Origin: a virus
Length of the DNA: 22,220 bases
Strand: one strand, 5' to 3'
Virus record (IMG/VR): IMGVR_UViG_3300025120_000625
Coordinates: 1-22,220 of that record
Shown: positions 1 to 10,500 of the stretch, piece by piece
Layout of the letters: every line of letters begins with the position of its first letter
Numbering within the stretch: position 1 is the first letter of the stretch
The notes under the pieces: generated by a model
Told to the model about the DNA's origin: nothing
Seen by the model: only the letters and a program-made list of their open reading frames with translations
Database searches by the model: none
Translations under genes and position numbers: made by a program

Positions 1-173
1 AAGCTGCAAGAGAGGTAGACGTTCCTATTCGTTGGGGCGCGGCATGGCACATATCAAACATAGCTCAGTTTGAAGGCACTATGGAAGATGCCATGAACGA
101 GTATGTTGATACAAGAAGGACTCAAGGACGTAGGCCATTTATTGACGGGCCACATTTTGAGCTAATGGTTTAA
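1..173 (+). CDS. M15-type peptidoglycan peptidase (endolysin), C-terminal part
   Basis: This is the 3' end of a gene that enters from the left edge; the open frame starts at base 3 and ends at TAA 171-173. The 56 visible residues contain VPIRWGAAWHI and, near the end, FIDGPHFELMV. A terminal PHFEL box is typical of the M15 family of zinc D-Ala/L-Ala peptidases used by phages as endolysins, where this histidine is one of the zinc ligands. The RWG segment also fits the region before the last catalytic residues. The rest of the zinc site lies outside the window. The enzyme would cut peptide cross-links in the host wall, either at lysis or at entry. Its place directly upstream of tail genes fits a late lysis or virion gene. 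No holin or spanin is visible beside it. Confidence 0.75.
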   Translation, partial: AAREVDVPIRWGAAWHISNIAQFEGTMEDAMNEYVDTRRTQGRRPFIDGPHFELMV

Positions 174-231
174 ACCTAAGTCTAGTACAAATTGAACAAA
201 TGTGTATAATACGCTTAACAGGAGATCGCTG

Positions 232-2352
232 ATGCCGTTACAAAAGCTGCAATTTCGCCCCGGTATCAACCGCGAAACTACGTCTTACAGCAATGAAGGC
301 GGTTGGTTTGACATGGATAAAGTGCGATTTCGCTTTGGATACCCTGAAAAAATTGGAGGTTGGGTTCAACAGTCCTCTAACTCTTTTCTTGGTACGGCTC
401 GTGCATTGCACCCTTGGGTGGCGTTAGATGGAACTAATTATCTTGGAGTAGGCACTAACCTTAAATACTTTATAAACGAGGGAACTCAGTATTACGATAT
501 AACTCCTATTCGCCTTACAACAAGTGCTGGTGATGTGGTGTTTGGCACAGGCGCTGACACGCTGGATGGGGCAGTGCTGGTTGCTGATGAGTCAATTACC
601 TTAACTAGCTCTTCAGGGTTTCCTGCCTCTGGTTTAATTAAGATTGGAAGCGAAGAAATAACTTACGCTGCTGTTTCATCTAATACACTAACTGGTTGCA
701 CTAGAGGACAAAACGGGACTACGGCTGCGGCACACGCAGATGATGCTGCTGTTACTTGTGCGACAATCACCGTAACCGATTCCAACCACGGCGCACTAAA
801 TGGAGACTTTGTGACCTTTTCAGGTGCAGCTTCATTAGGTGGCGTAATAACAGCAGCAGTTTTAAATCAAGAATACGAGATAACTAACATTGTAAGTGAC
901 GATGTTTATCAGATCGAAGCTAGAACTGTCGCTACTATTCCCTCAATAACAACTACAGATGGTTTAAATCCAACCTTTGTGTTTGCCAATACATCAGATA
1001 GTGGCAATGGTGGAGGTTCAATCGTTGGTGCGTACCAAATCAACACTGGTCTTGACACAACCATTTCAGGAAACGGTTGGGGCGCAGGATCATGGGGTCG
1101 TGGCACTTGGAACTCTGGTGCCGACTTAACAGCCTCTGGACAAACTTTACGCATTTGGTCCCATGATAATTTTGGAGAGGACCTCGTTATTAATGTGCGG
1201 GATGGAGGACTGTTTTATTGGGATAAAAGCAACGCAAGTGGCGTTAATGGTAGGGCTGTTTCTCTTTCATCACTAGCAGGAGCGAACAAAGTTCCAACTA
1301 TAGCAAAGCAAGTTATGGTATCTGATAAAGACAGACACGTTATAGCATTTGGCTGTGACCCTGAAACAGCCGAAGGAACGCAAGACCCCTTGTTAATTCG
1401 CTTCTCTGACCAAGAAAACATTGTTGAGTGGCAGTCACTTGTGACTAATACCGCTGGTGATTTACGCATAGGTTCAGGTTCCAAAATTATAACCGCTATA
1501 GAAACACGTCAGCAAATATTGGTGTACACAGATGTTTCTTTGCACGCCATGCAGTTCTTAGGACCGCCATTTACTTTTGGTATTAATTCTATTTCTGAAG
1601 GCATAACAATAGCAGGACCTTTAGCTGCAATAGCGGTAGAAGATAACGTATTCTGGATGGGCGCAGAGGAGTTTTACGTCTACGGTGGTAGCGTTCAAAG
1701 ACTGCCTTGCTCTGTTAGAGATTATGTATTTACAAACATTAACACAGACCAGCTAGAGAAAGTTACTGCTGGCGTAAACTCTGCATTTGCCGAAGTAACT
1801 TGGTTTTATCCTTCTGCCTCTAGTGCAGAAAACGATAGCTATGTGACATACAACTACCAACAGAAGATATGGTATTATGGCACACTTGGTCGAACTGTGT
1901 GGCTAGATCGTGGTGTAAACGCAGACCCAATTGCGGCTGGTACAGATCATTACCTGTATTTACATGAAATTGGATTTGACGATGGAAGTACAACTCCTGT
2001 CACAGCTATTTCTGCCTTTATAGAAAGCAGTCAGATGGACTTAGGAGAAGGCGAACAATTTGCGTTTATGCGCCGTTTAATCCCAGACATGACCTTTAGA
2101 GACTCAACAGCAGACGCCCCAAGTGCTACTATGACTCTTAAAGTCAGGAACTTCCCCGGAGGAAACTATCTTGACTCTGATGCAAGTTCAGTTGCAAAGA
2201 CAGCAAGCGTTCCAGTAGAACAATTTACCGAACAGGTATTTGTTCGGCTTAGAGGTCGGTCTTTCGCCTTTAGAATAGATAGTTCAAACACGGGAGTTGC
2301 ATGGCGATTAGGTTCTCCAAGGGTTGACATCAGACCTGATGGGAGGCGTTAA
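232..2352 (+). CDS. P22 gp10-like tail/packaged-DNA stabilisation protein
   Basis: The 706-residue product is probably a short-tail structural protein that plugs or extends the portal after DNA packaging. The family-like part is the second half: a run of beta-rich segments followed by YVFTNINTDQ, the aromatic motif EVTWFYPSAS near residues 522-531, and a YNYQQKIWYYG segment. I associate this pattern with gp10-like tail accessory proteins. Residues about 112-174 form an apparently inserted module ending in TRGQNGTTAAAH, followed by a second module with HGALNGDFVTFSG at about 186-198. I chose ATG 232 because AGGAGA lies seven bases upstream. A GTG at 202 would add ten residues but has no ribosome binding site. 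The stop overlaps the next start (TAATG). The family assignment comes from motif memory and is moderately sure; a virion role is more certain. Confidence 0.7.
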   Translation: MPLQKLQFRPGINRETTSYSNEGGWFDMDKVRFRFGYPEKIGGWVQQSSNSFLGTARALHPWVALDGTNYLGVGTNLKYFINEGTQYYDITPIRLTTSAGDVVFGTGADTLDGAVLVADESITLTSSSGFPASGLIKIGSEEITYAAVSSNTLTGCTRGQNGTTAAAHADDAAVTCATITVTDSNHGALNGDFVTFSGAASLGGVITAAVLNQEYEITNIVSDDVYQIEARTVATIPSITTTDGLNPTFVFANTSDSGNGGGSIVGAYQINTGLDTTISGNGWGAGSWGRGTWNSGADLTASGQTLRIWSHDNFGEDLVINVRDGGLFYWDKSNASGVNGRAVSLSSLAGANKVPTIAKQVMVSDKDRHVIAFGCDPETAEGTQDPLLIRFSDQENIVEWQSLVTNTAGDLRIGSGSKIITAIETRQQILVYTDVSLHAMQFLGPPFTFGINSISEGITIAGPLAAIAVEDNVFWMGAEEFYVYGGSVQRLPCSVRDYVFTNINTDQLEKVTAGVNSAFAEVTWFYPSASSAENDSYVTYNYQQKIWYYGTLGRTVWLDRGVNADPIAAGTDHYLYLHEIGFDDGSTTPVTAISAFIESSQMDLGEGEQFAFMRRLIPDMTFRDSTADAPSATMTLKVRNFPGGNYLDSDASSVAKTASVPVEQFTEQVFVRLRGRSFAFRIDSSNTGVAWRLGSPRVDIRPDGRR

Positions 2353-2666
2353 TGTCAAGAAACTTAGTTCTACCGTTCTTTCCTATACCTCCAGAGGAGT
2401 ACAATCAGGAATACATGGCAGAAATAATGCGTTCATTTACTGTGTATTTGACTCAAATACAAAACCCCGGAGAGGGTCGCAACACGAATTTAACCCTTAC
2501 AAACTTGCAAACAGACGATCAGGGATTAGAGCCGGGGGCTTTATTTAACTACAGAGATGCTAGTGGGATGATGGGGTTTGTAAAAATTGCTGTTGCTGAT
2601 ATAGCTAACCTAAGAGGCAATACAGCAACGGGCGGAGTAGGAGCAGCAACGGTGACAATATCATGA
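2352..2666 (+). CDS. Small conserved-type protein of the structural operon
   Basis: I do not recognise this 104-residue product. The start ATG shares a base with the upstream stop (TAATG) and is preceded by GGGAGG five bases away, so it is translationally coupled to the tail protein gene. The N-terminus is proline- and aromatic-rich (VLPFFPIPPEEYN). The middle contains an amphipathic stretch (AEIMRSFTVYLTQIQNPG), and the C-terminal third is Gly/Ala/Thr-rich. No signal peptide, transmembrane segment or cysteine motif is seen. Position and coupling suggest a minor virion component, perhaps a tail accessory or assembly factor. An overlapping frame at 2324-2548 is a shadow without its own ribosome binding site. 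Confidence 0.75.
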   Translation: MSRNLVLPFFPIPPEEYNQEYMAEIMRSFTVYLTQIQNPGEGRNTNLTLTNLQTDDQGLEPGALFNYRDASGMMGFVKIAVADIANLRGNTATGGVGAATVTIS

Positions 2667-2893
2667 CCGATACAGTTATTACATTAGAAGATGGATCAAA
2701 ATGGCATCCATCTAGCAGCAAGGATACTGTTTCTTGCGCAAACTGTGAAAATGAGGTAGACACGCCAGCAGAGATTGCGTCTTACCCAGACGGTAAATGC
2801 CCAGATTGCGGTGAAAACTGGACTGGATCAGAGTCAAGAAGTACAAATATTCAGGTTACAGCGCCTGCGCAACTTTCTGGCGCAACGCTCTAG
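2663..2893 (+). CDS. Small zinc-ribbon protein
   Basis: The 76-residue product has two CxxC knuckles, C25-x2-C28 and C46-x2-C49, separated by 17 residues. The sequence around them (SCANCEN and GKCPDCGENW) is a classic zinc ribbon. Its start overlaps the previous stop as ATGA, so it belongs to the same operon. The partner is unknown: zinc ribbons of this size can bind nucleic acid or proteins, or simply stabilise a small fold. A zinc ribbon inside a virion gene cluster is slightly unusual. It could be a virion-associated protein or a late regulator. The C-terminal 20 residues look disordered. Confidence 0.75.
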   Translation: MTDTVITLEDGSKWHPSSSKDTVSCANCENEVDTPAEIASYPDGKCPDCGENWTGSESRSTNIQVTAPAQLSGATL

Positions 2894-2945
2894 CATTTTA
2901 AAAGGACATTTGTTAACTTAAACTAAGTGGTCATGAGGTAACGCG

Positions 2946-4013
2946 ATGCAGAACATGGAAAGATACGGAAGAAACGGTGACACAATGATGGGTCATCTTA
3001 CTCCGGGCGAAACAGTTGTTCCTCAAGAGGTGCTTCAACAGAACCCTCAAGTAGCCCGTGGCCTTGGTCGTGCGTTTCAAGATGTTGGTGCTGATCCAAC
3101 TCGTTACGTTGTTGGCTCTGGTACTAACAACATGAATCCCATGACAGGACAGCCTGAATTTTTCTTAGATAAAATCCTTCCTTTTTTAACAAAAGCCGCT
3201 GCAAATCCGATGGTTCAAGGCGCTGTTGGAAATGCTATTTTACGCAAAGTACAAGGTAAAGACGTTGGACTTCGTGATCTTTTGCTTGGCGGTCTTGGCG
3301 GTGCTACCATTGGTAATTTTACTGGTAGAGGCACTGGTCTTGGAGACTTTGGCAAAATGTTGGGCTTTGATGTTGATTCTGCTCAAAACGTAGCTTCAGC
3401 GGTTTCTAATGTTGGTAGCGAATCACCAGTTTCTATGTTTCCAACTGATAAGGGTGGAGCAGTAGTTGATCAATCAGTCAAAGAACTTTTAGGACAAGGA
3501 ACTGCTCCAAAAATAGCGCGTGCAGAGGGTCTTTTAGGTTTGGGGGAGATGTTTAATACTGATACATCTTCAACTATTGGAAGAATTTTAAACACACCAG
3601 CAGGAGAGGCTATAGCTACTGGACTTACTCTTCAATTAGCTGATTCATTATTTAGTAAAGACGCAGACCCTGATCCAGATGGAAACATAGAAAGATTTAA
3701 CAGAGGTTCTGGACAAGCTCCAGTAACCTTTGCAGAGCGCCCGTTGCGTGATGAAGAATTTTACACTGACGATCTAAACCAAGACCTAGAGGTTTTATTA
3801 GCAAATAAAGGTGGTCCAGCGTACTTCCCTCGCAGAAATGGCGGAATAATGCCAAGTGAAGGCTCTGGTACAGAAGATGACGTACCAGCCATGCTAACCG
3901 CTGGTGAGTTTGTAATGACTCGTGACGCCGTTAAGGGCGCAGGCGGTGGTAATTTAAACAAAGGTATTAATAAAATGTATGGCATGATGGATAGCCTAGA
4001 GAGGACAGCGTAA
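2946..4013 (+). CDS. Virion-associated protein with two LTxGE motifs
   Basis: This 355-residue product resembles a family common next to ejection-protein genes in marine phage contigs; I know of no assigned function. It has the motif HLTPGETVVPQEVL near residues 17-30 and a second version, AMLTAGEFVMTRDAV, at 315-329. The central part (about 75-235) contains Gly-rich hydrophobic stretches such as LRDLLLGGLGGATIG at 109-123. A low-complexity acidic linker (KDADPDPDGN) follows. ATG 2946 is preceded by GAGGT six bases upstream. The stop overlaps the next gene's start (TAATG). The likely role is an internal head or head-tail junction protein. The glycine-rich centre could be membrane-interacting, but no clear transmembrane helix is visible. 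Confidence 0.7.
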   Translation: MQNMERYGRNGDTMMGHLTPGETVVPQEVLQQNPQVARGLGRAFQDVGADPTRYVVGSGTNNMNPMTGQPEFFLDKILPFLTKAAANPMVQGAVGNAILRKVQGKDVGLRDLLLGGLGGATIGNFTGRGTGLGDFGKMLGFDVDSAQNVASAVSNVGSESPVSMFPTDKGGAVVDQSVKELLGQGTAPKIARAEGLLGLGEMFNTDTSSTIGRILNTPAGEAIATGLTLQLADSLFSKDADPDPDGNIERFNRGSGQAPVTFAERPLRDEEFYTDDLNQDLEVLLANKGGPAYFPRRNGGIMPSEGSGTEDDVPAMLTAGEFVMTRDAVKGAGGGNLNKGINKMYGMMDSLERTA

Positions 4014-5569
4014 TGTCAGATGTGACCAGTACAGTAATCAATCAAAGGCCAGCCTATATTCAAGGTTATGACGAGGCTTTACTACAACGTATCTTTGGCG
4101 CTGACGATGGAACTGGACAGTTTACAGGAGGTCTTATTGATGATCCTGAACTTTTCCAGCAACTAGATTACACTCAAGGTGCAGACACAACTGGATTACA
4201 AGCTGCTGTTGCAGGCGGTCTTGACACAGATCAAGAGCGCCAAGACTTTATGGATCGCTACGCTCCTTACTTCACGGATGCAGAAGGCAAGCCACGTTTC
4301 CTACCAGAAGCTGGCAAAGCAATGGGTAAAGGCGAAGATACAATCTCTACTGCTTTGTCTGATTATATTCCAGATGCAAAAGGTTATTTAGACAAGGGCG
4401 TGGGTTCAGTAGATGCAAAAGGCATTTTTGACACTGAGCTAAGTGGAGCTAAAACAAGAGCAGATCAAGGAACAGATGCTTTTGACACACAGTCAAGAGC
4501 CGAATCTTTGTTGGGAGATGCCCGTAGCGCAGTTAAAGGCGGTCTTGGTCAATTCGATGCTCAAGATTCTTTTGATCGCAGAACACAACGCGCTGAAGCA
4601 CTTACTGATCAAGGTCTAGGTAAGTTCGATCCATCATCTGTTGATGAGTTTATGAACCCATACCAAGAAAAAGTTATGGACGCAGCCTTAGCTAAAATTG
4701 ATCGTGAAGGCTCAAAGATGCGTCAGGCTGGTGCCGCTAAGGCAATCGGTGCAGGAGCGTTCGGTGGCTCTCGTTCAGGCGTTCAGGCCGCAGAAACAGA
4801 AAGAGCCATTGCAGAGCAAAAGCAAAACACCATAGCTGGATTAATGTCTCAAGGTTACGACAAGGCTCTGAAAAGCGCTGCATCCGCTGATGAAGCTGCT
4901 CGTAAGCGTGCTTTGCAGGGTTCTAGTCTTGCTGGTCAACTTGGCGTTCGTGGCTCTGCTGCTGAACAAAAATCTTTTGAAGACGCTGCAAAGCGTGGCA
5001 TAGGTGCGGGTCAGCAACTTGGCGCTCTTGGTTCCACACAGCTTGGCACAGAAGCAAAGACATTTGCAGATGCCGAAACTCGTATGCTTAAATCTGCTGA
5101 GATATACCGCAATATGGGCCTATCAAGCGCTGAAGCTCAAGCTCGTGCGCAAGAAGACGCTTTCAAGCGCAACTTAGAAACTGGTCGTTTAACTGGTGGC
5201 CTTGGTCAAACTGTAGGTCAGTTAGGTGGAGCGCAAGCAAATATTGGTCAGGGGTATGGTCAGTTGGCGGGTACGTCTTCTAACATTGGCGCTAACTACG
5301 CTGGTATTGCTCCTGCTGACTTGAACTTCATGTACGGACTTGGCGGCAAAGAACGTGCTTACGATCAACAGCGTCAGGACTTCAATCGTGCAAATGTCAA
5401 CCTTAATACAACAACTGCACTCGCTCCTTACAGTTATGGTCAAAACTTCTTAACAGGATCGCCATCTGCATCTATGTACGGAAGCTTTACCCAAGCGCCA
5501 AGCAGCGCACCTAATCCTTTCCTTCAAGGTGTTGGAGCTTACGCTACATACCAAGGTATGAATCAATAA
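4013..5569 (+). CDS. Probable internal virion/DNA-ejection protein 1
   Basis: The 518-residue product is rich in Ala, Gly and Gln with long predicted helices. A recognisable block, DEFMNPYQEKVMDAALAKI, runs into an Ala/Gly-rich stretch with GAGAFGGSRSGVQ (about residues 207-260). I associate this block with structural or ejection proteins of podovirus-like marine phages. Three loosely repeated segments of the type FDxQxRAxxLxxxA with a GLGxFD end precede it. The C-terminus is Asn/Gln/Ser/Pro-rich and looks disordered. Translation is coupled to the previous gene (TAATG, with GAGAGGA upstream). By position it corresponds to the first of three large ejection-type proteins, comparable in order to the trios of T7 or P22. 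That comparison is inference, not homology I can show. Confidence 0.65.
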   Translation: MSDVTSTVINQRPAYIQGYDEALLQRIFGADDGTGQFTGGLIDDPELFQQLDYTQGADTTGLQAAVAGGLDTDQERQDFMDRYAPYFTDAEGKPRFLPEAGKAMGKGEDTISTALSDYIPDAKGYLDKGVGSVDAKGIFDTELSGAKTRADQGTDAFDTQSRAESLLGDARSAVKGGLGQFDAQDSFDRRTQRAEALTDQGLGKFDPSSVDEFMNPYQEKVMDAALAKIDREGSKMRQAGAAKAIGAGAFGGSRSGVQAAETERAIAEQKQNTIAGLMSQGYDKALKSAASADEAARKRALQGSSLAGQLGVRGSAAEQKSFEDAAKRGIGAGQQLGALGSTQLGTEAKTFADAETRMLKSAEIYRNMGLSSAEAQARAQEDAFKRNLETGRLTGGLGQTVGQLGGAQANIGQGYGQLAGTSSNIGANYAGIAPADLNFMYGLGGKERAYDQQRQDFNRANVNLNTTTALAPYSYGQNFLTGSPSASMYGSFTQAPSSAPNPFLQGVGAYATYQGMNQ

Positions 5570-5578
5570 GGAGCTATC

Positions 5579-7576
5579 ATGGCTGAAGAATCATTATTTC
5601 AGAGACAGTTCAATTACATGGCAGACTTAAAAAATAATCCTGCGATGGAAGGGATTATGAGCGCGTTTGGTAGCGCACCAGAAGCTGTAAGCGCAATAGC
5701 TGATATGAAAGACAGAACTGTACCTGCAAATATAGGTGACGCACTTATTCAGCAAGGAATAAATATTATTCCTAATATTGCAATAGGCGCTGAAAAAACT
5801 GCCGATGCCCTTAAAAATCTTCTTGAGTCTGATTCTTCGCTTGTAAGAGGATTAAAGGATGGAACAATTTTAGAGCAAGACCTACTAGACAGTGGTTATG
5901 ACTTTAGGGGATTAGACTTAGTTGATATTTTAGGTCCAAATTTTGGGGACTCTTCTATTCAAAATCTTACTCTTCCAGATGGAACACCTGCATTTGACAA
6001 GGTTGGACCCGGACAATCAAATATATTTGACCCAACAGGAGAAGGATTATTTAAAGACCAAAACGAAGAAATTCAGTACCTACTAGACAATGCTGATGAA
6101 GCTGCAAATTTTGGTTATCTTGATGTTACACAATTTGATGTAGAACAAGAAGAAAAACGTGAGGCTGCTGCTAAAAAATTCAGATTGCAAGAAGAAGAAC
6201 TTGTAAATTCTCAAGGTGGCTTAGGGTCTATGACTGTTGCAGAATCTGACAAAATTAAAAAAGAATCTATTGAGTTGACTCAAAAAGATGCAGAAGCAGG
6301 TTTTATGGCAGCAATGGACGATTTCTTTGAAGGCGCTCGTGGCACAGGTCCCGAAATGCCCAAGAAGAGAACTATAGAACAATATAAGGAAGCATTTTCT
6401 GAAGCTACTGGAATTGATGTAAGTGGCAAAGTAGATAAAAAAGCATTTTTAATGTCTATAGGTCTTGGTCTTTTACAAAACAAAGCTGGGAAAAATTTTG
6501 ATATAAGCAAAATAGCTGAAGAAACTGGAAGGGTTATAGAAGAAGCGTTACCTGCATTGGAAAAAGCCAAGGAAAGTGCGCGTCAAGGCGCTCTTGCTGG
6601 CGGTAAATTCGCATTGCAAACTGAGTCTGCTGACAAAGCAGTTCGTGCGGCTGCTGAAGAAAAAATGTTAAATAGAGACAGATATTGGGTTTTCAAAAAA
6701 GGCACAGCAGATAAGCCATTTGAAGGATTTGACGTAGGCCAGTTTGAAAGTTTAAATAAATACGAACTTGATAAACTTATGAAAGACCCAAAGTTTCAAG
6801 AACAGTTTGATTTTATTTCTTACGAAGACCGTTTTGAAATATTAAAAGCTAAAGTTGAAGCTGAAAATATTGATTATGGTGATCAGTGGAGCAATGATTT
6901 AAAACAAGTGTCTTTAATTGGTGGATTAGCAACCGACCTACCTCCCGCCTTGCAAGTTGCGGCTGTTGCTGAAGATTCAAACTTTAAAGGAAAATCTACA
7001 AGTAAATATAAACTTCAGGAAGGTGAAGAAGGCGTAAAAAGGCGTTTAGTAGATTTTCAAAAAGAAATTATTAAAAACGAAGAAGTGTTATCAGAACTTA
7101 TTAAAAACATACAAGAAGGCATTAGCATACCTGAACAATTTATTGGAAAAGTAAAACAAATAGGAATAAGTTTTGGTCTTGATTTAGATACATCAAGTAC
7201 AGCAGCGGCACAAAAGGAGTTAGCAAATGTCGCAATTGATAATGTTTTAGCAATTTTAAAAGAGTCTGGAAGAACTATATCTGAAGGCGAACGCAAAAGA
7301 GCCGAGCAACGTGTGGGTGAGGTTAAAATGAGTTTGTATGGTTCAGACCCTAAATTAGTTTTAAAACAAGTAGAATATGTATATAATATGGTTGTTGGTA
7401 ATGCTCAAAAAAAATTAGACACTGCTGTTTCTGGATTTGAAGAAAATTTTGGATTTGAAATCATTCCTTCAAACCCATCTAATTCTAAACAATCACCTAT
7501 AACAAAAACAGAACTTAATGAATTTAATACAATGTATGGAACTGACTTCACTATGGAAACTTTTCCAAAGGATTAA
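5579..7576 (+). CDS. Probable internal virion/DNA-ejection protein 2
   Basis: The 665-residue product is acidic and strongly alpha-helical, without a family I can name securely. Helical, charged segments (for example about residues 190-235 and 500-600) have coiled-coil character. A middle block, AFLMSIGLGLLQNKAGKNFD (about residues 289-308), is a short hydrophobic helix that could touch a membrane. ATG 5579 follows AAGGAG (5568-5573) with five bases of spacing, and the SD overlaps the upstream stop. It is placed between two other large virion-type genes, so a role inside the capsid or in genome ejection is inferred. The coding sequence is more A/T-rich than the gene before it. Confidence 0.6.
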   Translation: MAEESLFQRQFNYMADLKNNPAMEGIMSAFGSAPEAVSAIADMKDRTVPANIGDALIQQGINIIPNIAIGAEKTADALKNLLESDSSLVRGLKDGTILEQDLLDSGYDFRGLDLVDILGPNFGDSSIQNLTLPDGTPAFDKVGPGQSNIFDPTGEGLFKDQNEEIQYLLDNADEAANFGYLDVTQFDVEQEEKREAAAKKFRLQEEELVNSQGGLGSMTVAESDKIKKESIELTQKDAEAGFMAAMDDFFEGARGTGPEMPKKRTIEQYKEAFSEATGIDVSGKVDKKAFLMSIGLGLLQNKAGKNFDISKIAEETGRVIEEALPALEKAKESARQGALAGGKFALQTESADKAVRAAAEEKMLNRDRYWVFKKGTADKPFEGFDVGQFESLNKYELDKLMKDPKFQEQFDFISYEDRFEILKAKVEAENIDYGDQWSNDLKQVSLIGGLATDLPPALQVAAVAEDSNFKGKSTSKYKLQEGEEGVKRRLVDFQKEIIKNEEVLSELIKNIQEGISIPEQFIGKVKQIGISFGLDLDTSSTAAAQKELANVAIDNVLAILKESGRTISEGERKRAEQRVGEVKMSLYGSDPKLVLKQVEYVYNMVVGNAQKKLDTAVSGFEENFGFEIIPSNPSNSKQSPITKTELNEFNTMYGTDFTMETFPKD

Positions 7577-7582
7577 TTAAAA

Positions 7583-10500
7583 ATGACGCCTCAAGAACAG
7601 CTAAGACTTTTAAGAGCTTCAAAAGACGAAAATATTGCAGCGTCTAAAAAGTTACAAATTATGAGAGCTATAAAAACAGGTGAGGGTGATATAGACTCTA
7701 TTCTTGGCACCCCTAATGAAGAAACAAATCCTCTTGGAATGAGAAGTGCAAAATCATTTGAAGAATTATTAAATTCTTCAACAAATAGAGACAAGGGTTT
7801 TGATTACGAAACTGGTGCTGGAAGTGGACTTCGAGCAAAGTTGTCATTTATGGAAACTGCTGAAGAAAAAGAAAAATTGCTTCGCAGGCTTGTTGGCGAA
7901 GATGGTTTTACAAAAGACTCAGAAGGTTTATTGGCTTTAACTGAAATTGGTCAGTTAAGTCAAGGTATGAAACCTATTGGGAAAAACCTTGTTATTGAAG
8001 ATGAGGGACTTAGTTTTGGTGACGTAGCTGATCTTGCTGGATTAGTTCCTGAAACAGCAGGCGCGGTTATTGGTGGTATTCTTGGCGCTCCGGGTTTGTT
8101 CACAGGGGCCGTTGGTGCCTCTGCTGGTGCCGCCGCAGGTCAATCCGCTGAAGAATACATAGAAAACTTGTTAGGTTTACAAACTCAATCTGGCATAGAA
8201 GTAGCAGCAGACGTGGCAAAAGAAGCTGCTTTAGCTGGTACTTTTGATTTTGCTGGAAATCTAATATTTAAAGCAGGAAAAGCTGCATTTGGGTTGGCTG
8301 GTAGAGGCGTTAAAGCAAGCACAGCGGCTGGTCAAGCAACAGAGTCACAACAGGCCGCAGGATTACGCGCTCTTAGAATTTTAGATGCGGGTGGTCTTCC
8401 CGGTGCAGAAGCTGCTGGATTAGGCCCTGTTGCCTCTAGGCTGTCTGCAACCTCAAGAAATATATCAGGAAGTGAAGATCAAGCTATAAAAAACATTTTC
8501 TTTGCTAGATCGCAAAAAGACAAACTTTTAGAAGATGCTGGAGTGGGTAGCATAGATGAAGTTGCAGATGTAATAAAAAATTCTACTCCTGACAAAGCAA
8601 ATAGATTAAACAAATCTCTTTTAGACGCACAGGAGTTGTCTGCTAAGGCTTTAGATGACGCACTTGGTGTTTTAAGTAAAGCGGTAGATGAAGGCGTTGA
8701 TGTTGGAGATGATCTTTTAACTCAATTAGTTGGTGGTTATGATAACTTTGTAAAAGAAGCGAACGTATGGTATCAAGGCGTTGACGATACACTTTCAAAA
8801 ATTAAAAAACCTATTACTATAGGTAAAGGTACAAGCCGTAGAACCATTACTCAAGAAGGCGGCGAATTACCAATTTTTGATATATCTCACTTAAAAACTC
8901 AATATGACGATGTAATAAGCATTGATTACGATGGAGTTGCAGAGCTTGCACCCGAAGCTTTCAGCGCTTTTGGAAATGTTTTAAAGAAATTAAATGCTAA
9001 TACTGCGGATGGCTCTAAAGCAGGATTTACATCTTATAGGGGTCTTCGTTCATTTCGTAAAAACATCAACGATGCTTTGTATGATAGAAGTATGGGTATA
9101 GGAAACACAACAGAAAGAAAGTTATTAGCAGAGATGAGAGATTCTGTTGATGAAATGATGCAAGGCGCTCTTCCAGTAACCCTTAAAGGCTTAACTGACA
9201 CTGAAGGTAAAATAATTAAACAAGCTCTTAAAAAACATAAAATTGCTCAAGCGAATTATGCTAAAGAGATAAAAGTTCAAGAAAAATTAGAAAAATTAAG
9301 TATTTTAAGAAATGTTGGTGAGGCTGGCAAAGATGTTAAGCTTGTAGCGGGACAGAACTTTAATGCTATAATTTCTAGACCAGATCGCATTAAGGCTGTT
9401 TTAGAAGCTGTAAAAAGAAATTCAAAACTTGCTGGAGTAGAAGACGGTTCAGAAGGAGTTCGCAGGTCATTAGCTAGGCAATATTTAGACGATGCCTTAA
9501 CTAACGCAAACAAAGATTCTTTAGACCCTACTTCTTTTAATGGAGTCAAATTTTATGACTCAATTAAAAAAATAAACAAATCAGGTGTGGGCAAAGAGTT
9601 GTTTGGTGAGGATTGGAATCAAGTTCAATCTTTAGCTAAAGCTGTATCTTACAATGGCATTAAAAAAATTGACGAATCAATTATGCAAAAAGTTATTCAA
9701 CAGAATCCCGGTGATGATGTTGTTATAACTTTAAAAAATGTTTTAGATGCTCAAATTGATTTGCAAAAATCTCAATCTTCTAAAGTTTTAAACGATTTAG
9801 CTAATGGCAAATTAGATGCAGAAGACGCAGCAATATCTATATTAAATCCAAATTTAGGAAATTCTCAAATAAAATCAATTCTTGAATTTTTTGAAAGTGA
9901 CCCAGTTGCTAAAAAAACGATACAAGATGCAATACTTAGAAATGTGTTAGGTGCTGTTGATGACAAGATATTTATTAGTGAAGCTTCTGCATTTTCTCTT
10001 AGAAACGCTATAGATGCTTACAAGCCCGGAGTTTTAAAAACAGTTTTAGGAAAAGAAAAAATGGAAGGTCTTGAGCAACTTGCTGATGATCTAGTATTTC
10101 TTAAAGACACAGGGAGCAGAGGTGCTGGTGCATTGGCTGCTGAAGCGATTCGTACAGGTTTAATTACTTCTCCAATGAAAAATGCAACAAAAGTTGGGAG
10201 GTTTAAACTTTTAGATCGCCTTATCAACAGCCCAGATACTATGAGAAAATCTTTAGAACTTCGTACTGGAGCAAAAACACCTCAACAAGTTTCTGATGCT
10301 ATTGCTATGCAATTTAATGAAGCAGCCGCACGATCAACTGGATCACAAATTCCAATGACCGAAAATGTAGCACAAATTGGACAGCGTATAGGTTCTGGAT
10401 TGGGAACTATAAATCGTGCTAAATCTGCTGTGAGACAGGGTGGAATAAGAGCGATTCTTGCAGATCAAGAAGCTCGTGGAACACGCCCACCTATGATTGA

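Noticed and set aside
205-210. TATAAT as -10 of a late promoter
   Set aside because: No -35 box at a workable distance (TTGAAC is only seven bases upstream), and no proper extended -10.
202-231. GTG start of the gp10-like gene at 202
   Set aside because: No ribosome binding site precedes it, while ATG 232 has AGGAGA at ideal spacing.
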